In this document: positions 15,824 through 24,104 of the stretch, piece after piece | Numbering within the stretch: the stretch's first letter is position 1 | How the letters are laid out: each line of letters begins with the position of its first letter | IMG/VR virus record: IMGVR_UViG_3300019458_000615 | Coordinates: 1-33,826 of that record | Source: a virus | Strand: one strand, 5' to 3' | Length of the DNA stretch: 33,826 nucleotides | Program-made: the position numbers and the translations under genes | The notes under the pieces: model-generated | What the model saw: only the letters and a program-made list of their open reading frames with translations | Database searches by the model: none | What the model was told of the DNA's origin: nothing

Positions 15824-17236
15824 ATGGAACAAATAAAACTCAACCTGATGGCGACGAAGCGGCAGGGCAACGCCGCGACTGAGTTTCTGAGAGGCGCAAA
15901 GGGCGTTATCCACGTTGGCGCAAGTTATGGCCAGGAACGCGACATCTACGCCGCAAAGGGCTTGCCCGTGATCTGGATAGAAGCGATTCCCACAGTGTTT
16001 GACCAGCTTCAGGTAAACATTGCGGGCTATCCGAATCAACGGGCGCTCAACTATTTGATAACCAACGCGGATGGTCTGACTTATGACTTCCACATCTCCA
16101 ATAACGACGGGTTCTCATCTTCGATCTTTGAACTGCAAGAGCATAAACGAGTCTGGCCGGATGTGAATTACACCGGCTCAATCAGACTGCAAAGCGCAAC
16201 GCTCAAGACCGTGATCGAACAACACGGCATTGACTTGAAGCTTTACGACACGCTGATTCTCGACGTTCAGGGCGCTGAGTTGCTGGCGCTTCACGGGCTG
16301 GGCGATCTGATTGACAAGTTTCGCTTCATTCGTTGCGAGGCGTCAGAAATCCCGCTCTATCAGCGCGGATGCGAGCTTAAAGACCTCGACGGCTTCTTTG
16401 CTGAACGAGATTTCAACCGAGCGCGGACGTGGAAGTACATTGACCCGAACAACGAGGCGGCAAGCTGTTTGTTCGAGGCGCTGTATGTGAAGAAATCGAA
16501 CGTTCCGCCAATCAAGCCGCTTTACATCCACGATCCACAGACGGACGCAAAGGCGCTTCACAAAGTGGCCGCCGTTACTACCGTTCCGCGCTTGGGCTTT
16601 CAGGCTCACGCGGGAACGCTCGAAAAGGCTTTCGCCGATCCACGAATCACGGTACTCAGAACGCGCGGCGTATTCTGGGAAATGGGCATACAGAACGGCA
16701 TAGACGCGCTCATCAAGCTGGGCTGTGACTATGTCATCACGGTTGATTATGACGGCATCTTTACCAACGAGGATGTCAAGGAATTGCTCAGGCTGATAGT
16801 GCGATACCCGGACGCCGACGCAATCGCCGCCTGGCAAGTGAAGCGCGGCAGTACAAAAAACGAGGTACTGGCCGGACTGCGAACGAGCGACGGCAAAATG
16901 GGCGCTGTCGTTTCCATTGAAGAGATGAAAGAGAAGGACTTGACCCGCGTTGATAACACGGTCTTCGGGCTGACGATCATCAAGACTGCGGCGATTTTGA
17001 AGATGAAGAAACCCTGGTTCATCAACACGCCGAACGCTGACGGCGATTGGCGCGAAGGCAAACACGATGCCGATAGTTACTTCTGGCACAAGTTCGGCGA
17101 AGCGGGCAACACGATCTATATGGCGAACCGTGTTCGCATCGGCCACTTGCAAGAGGTAGTGCTCTGGGTGGACGACGATTTCAATTTTTCAAAACAGGAA
17201 CTGTCTGAATTTTATAGAACGGGCAGACCGTTTTAA
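15824..17236 (+). CDS. FkbM-type methyltransferase fused to a GT-A glycosyltransferase, 470 aa
   Basis: Two enzymes in one chain. Residues about 25-225 fit the FkbM SAM-dependent methyltransferase family: motif I VIHVGAS (28-34), acidic Glu53 ending the next strand (WIEA), NNDGFSSS, and LDVQGAE (146-152). Residues about 240-450 resemble a GT-A glycosyltransferase, with TVDYDG carrying DxD at Asp308-Asp310 for metal and nucleotide sugar, and DADSYFWHKF plus His441 further on. It would add and O-methylate a sugar, on a virion protein or a host surface glycan. It sits between decoration and tail genes and is flanked by hairpins. No signal peptide or membrane segment was seen, so it should act in the cytoplasm. 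The substrate is unknown. Confidence 0.8.
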   Translation: MEQIKLNLMATKRQGNAATEFLRGAKGVIHVGASYGQERDIYAAKGLPVIWIEAIPTVFDQLQVNIAGYPNQRALNYLITNADGLTYDFHISNNDGFSSSIFELQEHKRVWPDVNYTGSIRLQSATLKTVIEQHGIDLKLYDTLILDVQGAELLALHGLGDLIDKFRFIRCEASEIPLYQRGCELKDLDGFFAERDFNRARTWKYIDPNNEAASCLFEALYVKKSNVPPIKPLYIHDPQTDAKALHKVAAVTTVPRLGFQAHAGTLEKAFADPRITVLRTRGVFWEMGIQNGIDALIKLGCDYVITVDYDGIFTNEDVKELLRLIVRYPDADAIAAWQVKRGSTKNEVLAGLRTSDGKMGAVVSIEEMKEKDLTRVDNTVFGLTIIKTAAILKMKKPWFINTPNADGDWREGKHDADSYFWHKFGEAGNTIYMANRVRIGHLQEVVLWVDDDFNFSKQELSEFYRTGRPF

Positions 17237-17239
17237 CGC

Positions 17240-17305
17240 TTTCCGGTCCGGCGTCGCGGCTCAATGTACGGGGTGCATTGGCGCTGTTTGAAGCCGGGCC
17301 GGAAA
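17240..17305 (+). promoter_or_regulatory. 13-bp stem with 40-base folded loop after the glycosyltransferase gene
   Basis: TTTCCGGTCCGGC (17240-17252) pairs with GCCGGGCCGGAAA (17293-17305) over 13 pairs with one U-G wobble. The loop holds a second hairpin, CAATG (17262-17266) with CATTG (17276-17280). There is no T-run. It starts four bases after the TAA of the preceding gene and ends ten bases before the GGAG of the next, so it could separate expression of the two or protect RNA ends. Confidence 0.58.
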
Positions 17306-17323
17306 CCTAACAATGGAGCAAGT

Positions 17324-17518
17324 ATGAAAGGCAAATCGAAACCGGCGAAGAAGGGGCAGCTTGTAACATCGGAGCATCCGCTCACCATCGCCGCGCCAGT
17401 GCAGGCGCCGGTGATCAGCGGGCAGCTTGTCGGCGGCTTCCCTGCTCTGTTCGGAGTAGGAACCGGCAAGGGCAAGGCGAAGAAATCGGGCAAGCCCAGC
17501 CGACGCAAAATGTACTGA
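17324..17518 (+). CDS. Small basic Gly/Pro-rich protein, 64 aa
   Basis: Lys-rich ends (MKGKSKPAKKG and KGKAKKSGKPSRRKMY) flank a hydrophobic Pro/Val/Gly middle (TIAAPVQAPVISGQLVGGFPALFGVGTG). The ATG at 17324 was chosen because GGAG lies at 17315-17318. It may be a minor virion or nucleic-acid-binding protein. Family not recognised, and a non-functional frame cannot be fully excluded, though codon use matches neighbours. Confidence 0.5.
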   Translation: MKGKSKPAKKGQLVTSEHPLTIAAPVQAPVISGQLVGGFPALFGVGTGKGKAKKSGKPSRRKMY

Positions 17519-17580
17519 GCAACTCGCACAGCGCGCGCTATATGCGTGAGCGCGACATCAATCTTTAATCGAGGATCATT

Positions 17581-18093
17581 ATGCCGAAGAAAGACATGAA
17601 CACCGCGCCGGGCCTGACAGCCGCAGGCGTGGCCGCACTTGAGCGCGAAGGCGCCGGGCTGACAAACGACGATGTGGCCACGATAAAAAGTATGCAGGCT
17701 GTGGCCGAAGCCGAAGCGCGCGCGCAAGCGAACGCTGTCACGCCGGGCAAGCGTCAATTCATCTTGCAAGAGATCAGCTTTCCGCAGACGCGGCAATACA
17801 CCGTCATCCGGCGGCGCGTTCAACTGACGCCGTCAATGTGTCGCGCGCGGGGCTGTGGCTATGACGCGGCGAAGGAGTGCGGCTTCCTGAATGGATGGAC
17901 CGACCCGCATCTGTCGCACGATCAGCCGCTACCGGATGGCCGGAAGCTGGGCGAGGCGATCCTTGCGCTGCTCGAAACGCACAACGCAACCGCGCACGTG
18001 ATCGAACAATCGCACATCATTGGTGAAGATGAGTTGATGGGAAGCAAACAGTGGGCGAACGTTCCGGCGCCCTTCCTGACGGCGCGAACTTAA
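17581..18093 (+). CDS. Hypothetical structural-module protein, 170 aa
   Basis: The N-terminal third is helical and Ala/Glu-rich (AAGVAALEREGAGL, VAEAEARAQAN). The middle has beta-like FILQEISFPQTRQYTVIRRRVQLTP and a Cys trio (CRARGCGYDAAKEC). The C-terminal region is helical. GAGG lies upstream of the ATG. It sits just before the adaptor gene, so a connector-related or minor structural role is possible. No family recognised. Confidence 0.6.
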   Translation: MPKKDMNTAPGLTAAGVAALEREGAGLTNDDVATIKSMQAVAEAEARAQANAVTPGKRQFILQEISFPQTRQYTVIRRRVQLTPSMCRARGCGYDAAKECGFLNGWTDPHLSHDQPLPDGRKLGEAILALLETHNATAHVIEQSHIIGEDELMGSKQWANVPAPFLTART

Positions 18094-18109
18094 ACCGCGA
18101 GGGCTGACA

Positions 18110-18817
18110 ATGGCAACTGTAAACGCAATCGCTCTGAGTCTCATCGCGGAGTTTGAAGAGAGCAGCGACGATAGCGGCTTCGTGACAAAAATCGAAACCC
18201 GCATCAATGAAGCTCTTGACGAAATTGCGATAGCGACAGACTGGAATACTTTCCGCACACGTTCATCCTTCAACACCGTGGACGGAACCGCGCAATATCA
18301 ATTGCCAGCGGGAGGCCGGGAGATCATCCAACTGCGTTTCACGTCAGATGGCTTGCCAATCTCTCATTGGACGATCCAACAGGCGGCGCGATCTGGCGCA
18401 CAGCTTGAAGATGAAGGCAAGCCGCGTTTCTGGCTTGAGGATGGCAACCTGGTCTCAGGCGCGAATGTGCTTTACCGCTTCAGGCTGGCGCCCGTGCCTG
18501 ACGCCGTCTATGCCATCGAGCACGAATATTTCTACCATCCGTCAGACGTGGCGTCAGCTTCAGTCTTGCCCGTTCAGGACCAGCACATCGTTTTAGTTAA
18601 AGACCGTGTGCGGGCCTACATCCTGGAAGGCGATGGCAAATACGACGCGGCGGACAGAGCGCAGCGGCGCTTTGAAACCAACCTGGCCAACCTGGTGAGA
18701 CGCGAAGGCCGCAAGACTGCGGCTGTCACGATCTTGAAGCCGACAGACTTAGGCGCAGTCAGGCGGCGCGACCGCGCGTTACTTGACCCGGCGCATTTCA
18801 ACAACGGGCTATGGTAA
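18110..18817 (+). CDS. Putative head-tail adaptor protein, 235 aa
   Basis: Fits podovirus adaptor or connector proteins that bind under the portal. It has an N-terminal helical block (NAIALSLIAEFEESSDDSGFVTKIETRINEALDEIA), a beta-rich centre (TAQYQLPAGGREIIQLRFTSD), an aromatic segment YAIEHEYFYHPSD, and a helical end (DAADRAQRRFETNLANLVRREGRK). Position between capsid and nozzle genes agrees. The family name is inferred from pattern and context. Confidence 0.68.
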   Translation: MATVNAIALSLIAEFEESSDDSGFVTKIETRINEALDEIAIATDWNTFRTRSSFNTVDGTAQYQLPAGGREIIQLRFTSDGLPISHWTIQQAARSGAQLEDEGKPRFWLEDGNLVSGANVLYRFRLAPVPDAVYAIEHEYFYHPSDVASASVLPVQDQHIVLVKDRVRAYILEGDGKYDAADRAQRRFETNLANLVRREGRKTAAVTILKPTDLGAVRRRDRALLDPAHFNNGLW

Positions 18818-18851
18818 AGCCCCGGTCAAACTTTTGACTAAGGGCAAAGTC

Positions 18852-18937
18852 TCAGGCGTTCATCGGCGATTCATCCTGACCGATGGTAACAAACAGCCAA
18901 ACTCCAAACATCCCGATGAACGCCTGATGAGTTTGGC
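18852..18937 (+). promoter_or_regulatory. Crossing RNA stems upstream of the nozzle gene (pseudoknot or two-state switch)
   Basis: Arm A1 TCAGGCGTTCATCGG (18852-18866) is perfectly complementary to A2 at 18913-18927 (15 pairs, 46-base loop). Arm C1 GCCAAACTC (18896-18904), inside that loop, is perfectly complementary to C2 GAGTTTGGC (18929-18937), outside it, so the stems cross. A third partner, CCGATG (18880-18885), can also pair with the CATCGG end of A1. C2 ends next to GAGG (18938-18941), the likely ribosome site for the ATG at 18949. Translational control of the nozzle gene is inferred. Confidence 0.6.
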
Positions 18938-18948
18938 GAGGCGGTAAG

Positions 18949-20580
18949 ATGGCATCAACCAACACGGATGAAATCGGAGTCAGGCCGGTATCAATCAGGG
19001 ATTGGTCTCGCGGCATCAACACCGCCTTGCCTGCGACCGAAATAGCCGACAACGAAGCGCAAGACATCCTCAATTTCGAGTTTGACGATTCGGGCAATCT
19101 CTCGACGCGGCGCGGCGTGACTGAGTTGATGGCTACGACCTACGCCGGACGCATCACTTCCCTGCACTACTTCACGGCTGAAGCCGGCGAGATTGGCGTA
19201 CTCTATACCACGTCAAACAAGCTCTACATCGTCGAGACGAACGGAACCGGAGTTACCGAGCTTACAAGCTCACTCACGCTGCCGTCTGATACTTTCTGGC
19301 AATGGGTCACGTTCGGCGGCTTGGCCATCGGAGTCAACAAGGCCACATCCGGCGACAATCCCGTCAAGGTGAATACTTCAAGCGTCGCTTCAGCGTTGGG
19401 CGGTTCTCCGCCGAAGGGCAAATACATTGAAGTCTGGAATAACCGCGTCTGGATCGTCTCGGCAACGGAACCGAATCAACTGTGGGGCAGCGCGCTGGGC
19501 TTGCCCGAAGATTGGACTGTGGACAACGACGCCGGCGCCGTGACTCTCGACATTGATCCCGACGACGGCGACCAGATAACGGGGCTGTTCGCCACGCGCG
19601 CCGCGCTGTACGTCTTCAAACGCAAGCGAATCTATAAGGTCGTTCCGATTGATCAGAACGAGGCGCCAACGCTGGTCAGCAACCTGAAAGTAGTTATCCA
19701 TGCGCAAAACATCGGATGCGTCAGCCCGTACTCAATCCGCCAGGTGCTGGACGACGTGGTTTTCTTGAGTGATCAGGGGCTTGCGTCGCTCACGTTGGTT
19801 GAAACCGCCGAAGATTTCAAGACGGCGCTTTACTCGCGCAACGTCGCGGAGATTGCCCGGACGCCGAAGACGACGGAAGAGATACCCGCGTTCGTGTTTG
19901 ACAACGCCTCACAGTATTGGCTCTCGCTGCCTGCCTCTATCTCGCTTACCGGTTCAGAGCAAGTCTATGTGATGGATTATCTCAAGGTGAATGAGCAAAT
20001 AGTCAGATGGACGCGCTTTGATGGAATGGTCGCGGGGACCGCCTTTACATCTTTCTTCAGCGCGTCAAGCAAGGTGTATCTCATCGGCGCGCAAAACGCG
20101 GCTGGCGCATTCCAGATTTTCAAGTATCAACCGCGCGCGACTACAGAATGGTTTTCGGATGATGGGTCGGCCTACTCGAAAACTATCACAATGAAATCTC
20201 TGAATGTTGACACGCCGCTTTTGAGAAAACATTTCCTTAAATGGGCTTTCGGCTTCGGGCTGTCAACTAACACCGTCGCGGTTGCCATTCAGTACTACCT
20301 TGACGGCGATCAGTCGAAGGGCGGCAGCTACTCTTTCAACCTGACAAGCTCAGGTGAGGGCGCTTTGTGGGATAGCGGGCTGTGGGATTCCGCCGTCTGG
20401 GATTCTGCCGTGATCGCGCCTCAAGACATTGTTCGGCGCTTGCTCACCAATAGTTCAGGGCAACGCGGGCAAGACATCACCTTTATCGTGACGAACGCGC
20501 AAGACGCTCAGGGCTTCGTGATCAAAGATTTTATGCTGTGGTTTTCAATGCTCAACGAAAAGAAAGTTTCGGAAGTTTAG
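18949..20580 (+). CDS. Tail nozzle / tubular protein (P22 gp10- or T7 gp12-like), 543 aa
   Basis: Large beta-propeller-type tail protein. It has the N-terminal RDWSRGINTALPATEIADNEAQDILNFEFD with STRRGV, typical of podovirus nozzle or 'stabilisation' proteins that plug the short tail. Repeated beta segments with aromatic ends follow (VWNNRVWIVSATEPNQLWGSA, ALYVFKRKRIYKV, VVFLSDQGLASL). Near the end is the repeat WDSGLWDSAVWDSAV. It follows the adaptor gene and the structured leader at 18852-18937. Confidence 0.8.
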   Translation: MASTNTDEIGVRPVSIRDWSRGINTALPATEIADNEAQDILNFEFDDSGNLSTRRGVTELMATTYAGRITSLHYFTAEAGEIGVLYTTSNKLYIVETNGTGVTELTSSLTLPSDTFWQWVTFGGLAIGVNKATSGDNPVKVNTSSVASALGGSPPKGKYIEVWNNRVWIVSATEPNQLWGSALGLPEDWTVDNDAGAVTLDIDPDDGDQITGLFATRAALYVFKRKRIYKVVPIDQNEAPTLVSNLKVVIHAQNIGCVSPYSIRQVLDDVVFLSDQGLASLTLVETAEDFKTALYSRNVAEIARTPKTTEEIPAFVFDNASQYWLSLPASISLTGSEQVYVMDYLKVNEQIVRWTRFDGMVAGTAFTSFFSASSKVYLIGAQNAAGAFQIFKYQPRATTEWFSDDGSAYSKTITMKSLNVDTPLLRKHFLKWAFGFGLSTNTVAVAIQYYLDGDQSKGGSYSFNLTSSGEGALWDSGLWDSAVWDSAVIAPQDIVRRLLTNSSGQRGQDITFIVTNAQDAQGFVIKDFMLWFSMLNEKKVSEV

Positions 20581-20583
20581 CTT

Positions 20584-21978
20584 ATGGCGACGCTGGCAAG
20601 ACTATATGATTTCACCGCCGGTCAGCCGATTGTATCGGGTGAAGTAGACGGAGAATTCAATCAGATAATCAACGCGCTCAACAGCACGTCAACGAACGTG
20701 AATCTGATTGTCCGCTTCTCTTCCGGGACAACGGCGCCGCTGAAGCTTGACCAGCTTGGGGCGGGCGTAGTTCAGACGTGGGCAGTGTCAGGCGTGGACA
20801 AGGCGACAGTGACGAACGCGGGCAGCTTCTCGACGGCTGGTCAGTTCATCTCAAGCTTGGCGACGGGAACCAAGCCGCTTGATGTTACATCCACAACTGT
20901 TTGTACTAACCTCAACGCCGATCTGCTCGACGGATTACATTCCAGCAGCTTCTTGCGGCTCGACAGCGCACTGGATCAGACGATGATCGGCAACCTGGTT
21001 TTAAGCCTGACCGCGCCTCAGCTTTACTTCATTGACACCGACCACAGTAAGCAGATGCGCATCGCGCTCGACAACACCGTGTGGAATTTCAACAACGATA
21101 CGGCGGGCGGGACTCCAATCTCCATCGCTACAGCGACCAATGTTGTGACGTTCGCGGCGATCCCCGTCTTGCCAGCTTCCACGCCAACAACCGACAGTCA
21201 GGCGGCGCGCAAGAAATACGTTGACGATCAGGATACGGCGACGCTCGCGCTGGCAGTGCGCAACGACACCGCCGGGCAGTCAGTCACCAGCAATTTCAAC
21301 ATCAGCGGGACCGCGCCAGCTTTGACATTTACCGACACAACCGCGAGCGCAGAAGACTTCTCTTTCACCCTCGACGCGAACGTGATCACAGCTAAGTTTG
21401 TGGGCGGCTCCGGGCTGATTGAGTTTGACTACAACACAGGCTCGCCGGAACTCCATTTCCTGGCGGGCCTGGCGCGCGTCGAGACTGACGCGGCTTGTGT
21501 GTTGGCGGGCATTCCGCGCACGTTGGTTGTTGATACCTCGACGGTCGGTAACGTGGGCGGCGGCGAAGATGACTTGATCAGCTACACCATACCGGCCAAC
21601 ACGCTGAAAGCGAATGGCGACTTTATGCGCTTCACAATGGGCGGCATCGCCAACACCGCCACGCTGCGCGTGAGGCTTGGCTCTACTGAAATCTTCGGGC
21701 TTGGACCAACGGAAAACAGCGCGTGTGAATGGCTCATTGACGCGACCATCGTCAGAAAGTCAAACACGACGGTCGACACCTATGTCGGCTACAGGCGCCT
21801 TCATACCGATTACAACGACAGCACGCCAGCCGAAACAAAAGTAGTGCGAAACCTGGCCGTGACTGTCAACAGCTTGACCGGCTCAACCAACGTCATCAAG
21901 GCGACAGCGGAATCCGCAGCCGCGACGACCAACGCGATTGTGCAAACTCTGCTCATCGGCGAAGTCGTGAATATGTAG
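20584..21978 (+). CDS. Tail fibre protein A, 464 aa
   Basis: Fibre-type protein with an N-terminal attachment segment (LARLYDFTAGQPIVSGEVDGEFNQIINAL) nearly the same as in the next gene. It carries the fibre motif NLNADLLDGLHSSSF, and the segment IPVLPASTPTTDSQAARKKYVDD, also shared with the next gene. The last 160 residues form a distinct Ser/Thr/Asn-rich beta domain, probably receptor binding. Only a short gap separates the two fibre genes. It likely determines host range together with its paralogue. Confidence 0.82.
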   Translation: MATLARLYDFTAGQPIVSGEVDGEFNQIINALNSTSTNVNLIVRFSSGTTAPLKLDQLGAGVVQTWAVSGVDKATVTNAGSFSTAGQFISSLATGTKPLDVTSTTVCTNLNADLLDGLHSSSFLRLDSALDQTMIGNLVLSLTAPQLYFIDTDHSKQMRIALDNTVWNFNNDTAGGTPISIATATNVVTFAAIPVLPASTPTTDSQAARKKYVDDQDTATLALAVRNDTAGQSVTSNFNISGTAPALTFTDTTASAEDFSFTLDANVITAKFVGGSGLIEFDYNTGSPELHFLAGLARVETDAACVLAGIPRTLVVDTSTVGNVGGGEDDLISYTIPANTLKANGDFMRFTMGGIANTATLRVRLGSTEIFGLGPTENSACEWLIDATIVRKSNTTVDTYVGYRRLHTDYNDSTPAETKVVRNLAVTVNSLTGSTNVIKATAESAAATTNAIVQTLLIGEVVNM

Positions 21979-21986
21979 GGGCTTTT

Positions 21987-24095
21987 ATGGCAGTACTCGC
22001 AAGACTCTATGATTTTACGCCGGGAATGCTCATTCAGAGCAGCCAGGTCGACGCGGAGTTTCAGCAACTGATTGACTTGCTGGCCGGAACGTCCACCAGC
22101 AAAGACGCGCTGATTAAGTACACTCACGCAACGGATGCGCCTTTGCGTATTGATCAGCTTGGCGCCGGACTGCTCGCGGAATGGAAGCTCAGCGGTACAC
22201 AGAAAGCGCGCATCAACAACGCGGGCGGCTTCCAAACGGTCCATCAATTCATCTCGACGCTCTCGACGGGAACGAAGCCGATTGATGTTACTTCCACGAC
22301 CCTTTGCACAAACCTGAACGCCGATTTACTCGACGGGATTGACGGCGGCTCGTTTCTGCGATCTGACGCGGCGGATGTGATGTCAGCGTCTGACGGTACT
22401 TCCCTGCTCGACATCAATCAAACCGGCGCTGGCGCAATCACGCGCTTTCAACAGGGCGGCAGTACAAAGGTCACGATTGCGAATAGCGGGCAAATTCAAT
22501 CAGCGGTCTCGACGGGAACCGCGCCTTTCAGCGTCGCGTCAACTACGGCCGTCAGCAATCTGAACGCCGACCAAGTGGACAGCTTACACGCTTCGTCTTT
22601 TGTCAGAACCGACAGCGCGTCAGAGCAAGGGATGATTGGCGATCTGCGCCTGACGAAGAGTAACGGCGCAGTCATCCTCAATAACTCAGGCGGAACCCGG
22701 ATTGCCGGACTCTTTCAGAGCGGCGACGGCTTCAGCCTGTCAAATTTCGTCGGCGGGACTGGCTTGCTCTCGTTCGATCTGACCACAGACGTGGGAACGT
22801 TCGTTCAAATCCCCGTCTTACCGGCTTCGTCGCCAACAACCGACAACCAAGCGACGCGCAAGAAGTACGTTGACGATCTGATTGCGACCTGTCTGAAAAA
22901 CAACGCGGCTGGCACGCTCTCCGCGAGTGACGCGACATCGTTGCTGGACATCAACCAGACGGGAGCGGGCGCGATCACGCGCTTCAGACAGGGCGGCAGC
23001 AACAAGGTTGTCATCGCCAACGACGGCCAGATTCAATCATCTGTGGCGGGCGGGACTGCGCCTTTCACTGTGGCCAGCACAACGCTTGTTTCAAATCTCA
23101 ACGCCGACCTACTCGACGGGCTGAACAGTTCTGTTTTTGTCCGCAACGACACGGCAGGCCAGACGATCACCGGCGATCTGACGATCAGCGGCGCAACGCC
23201 AACGCTCAACTTTACCGACACGACCAGCGGCGACGACGACTTTAGAATCTTCGCCGATGGCGATGTACTGACGCTCGAAATTCAGGGCAGCACAGACATT
23301 GCTACTTTTCGTTCATCCGGCTCAACCTTCGCTCTGCCTGTGACATTCAGCGACGATGTTGTGATCACAGACGACCATCTGCAAATCAACACATCGGCGG
23401 GACTGAACGCCAACAACCGCCTGACCGTCAACCACAACGAATCGCCGCAGACTGACGCGGCAGTCAGTCTGCGCAGCGGCGCAACGAACGTCACGCCGCT
23501 CGACCTGGTGACTGAGGCCAGCGCAAGCAACTCAGCTTTCCGCATCTGGGAAGATAACGACGCGACCGTCAGGACGCGCTTTTCCAGCGATGGAAAGATC
23601 GAAACCAGAGCGGGCAACGGTTCGACGCCTTCAACCGGCTTCGTGACATTGGGCGGGCTGTACTACCGTGATTTCACATCCCTCGGTCACGATGGAACCG
23701 GAACCGACACGCTACACTCAAAGACGCTTGAGGCTAACCTGTGGGGTGAAGACGGCGACACGTTACATGTCGTCTTCTGTGGCTCGTTCGCCGCGAACGC
23801 CAACAGTAAAAGCATTCTGGCCAGGGTCGCGGGAACTCAAGTCGCGGGCGGGACGGCGGCCTACAACGGCGCGGGCTGGCGGCTTGACCTGTGGATTACC
23901 CGGATTGACAGCGATTCAGTCAGGGTCAGCGGGCTATGCAATGGCGGCATCATCAACCCTGTAACCGACTACACACAGATTGACGGTCTCAACTTCGCCT
24001 CAACCATTACGGTTGATTGTCAGGCGATTGCGACCGCCGCTAACGACGTGGTCTATCGTTTCAGCACTATGTACAAGTACTCGAATCAATCGTAA
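21987..24095 (+). CDS. Tail fibre protein B with internal duplication, 702 aa
   Basis: Paralogue of the preceding fibre, with the same head type (LARLYDFTPGMLIQSSQVDAEFQQLIDLL) and several NLNADLLDG-like repeats. A segment of about 60 residues beginning LLDINQTGAGAITRF occurs twice, encoded near 22396-22572 and 22933-23109, about 179 codons apart. This is a tandem domain duplication that lengthens the shaft. The C-terminal 150 residues (from GLYYRDFTS) look like a beta jelly-roll receptor-binding tip. GGGG lies upstream of the ATG. Confidence 0.83.
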   Translation: MAVLARLYDFTPGMLIQSSQVDAEFQQLIDLLAGTSTSKDALIKYTHATDAPLRIDQLGAGLLAEWKLSGTQKARINNAGGFQTVHQFISTLSTGTKPIDVTSTTLCTNLNADLLDGIDGGSFLRSDAADVMSASDGTSLLDINQTGAGAITRFQQGGSTKVTIANSGQIQSAVSTGTAPFSVASTTAVSNLNADQVDSLHASSFVRTDSASEQGMIGDLRLTKSNGAVILNNSGGTRIAGLFQSGDGFSLSNFVGGTGLLSFDLTTDVGTFVQIPVLPASSPTTDNQATRKKYVDDLIATCLKNNAAGTLSASDATSLLDINQTGAGAITRFRQGGSNKVVIANDGQIQSSVAGGTAPFTVASTTLVSNLNADLLDGLNSSVFVRNDTAGQTITGDLTISGATPTLNFTDTTSGDDDFRIFADGDVLTLEIQGSTDIATFRSSGSTFALPVTFSDDVVITDDHLQINTSAGLNANNRLTVNHNESPQTDAAVSLRSGATNVTPLDLVTEASASNSAFRIWEDNDATVRTRFSSDGKIETRAGNGSTPSTGFVTLGGLYYRDFTSLGHDGTGTDTLHSKTLEANLWGEDGDTLHVVFCGSFAANANSKSILARVAGTQVAGGTAAYNGAGWRLDLWITRIDSDSVRVSGLCNGGIINPVTDYTQIDGLNFASTITVDCQAIATAANDVVYRFSTMYKYSNQS

Positions 24096-24104
24096 GGGGG
24101 CAGC

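Noticed and set aside
18852-19097. Leftward 81-codon frame beginning in the nozzle gene
   Set aside because: Antisense to a well supported structural gene, with no ribosome site.
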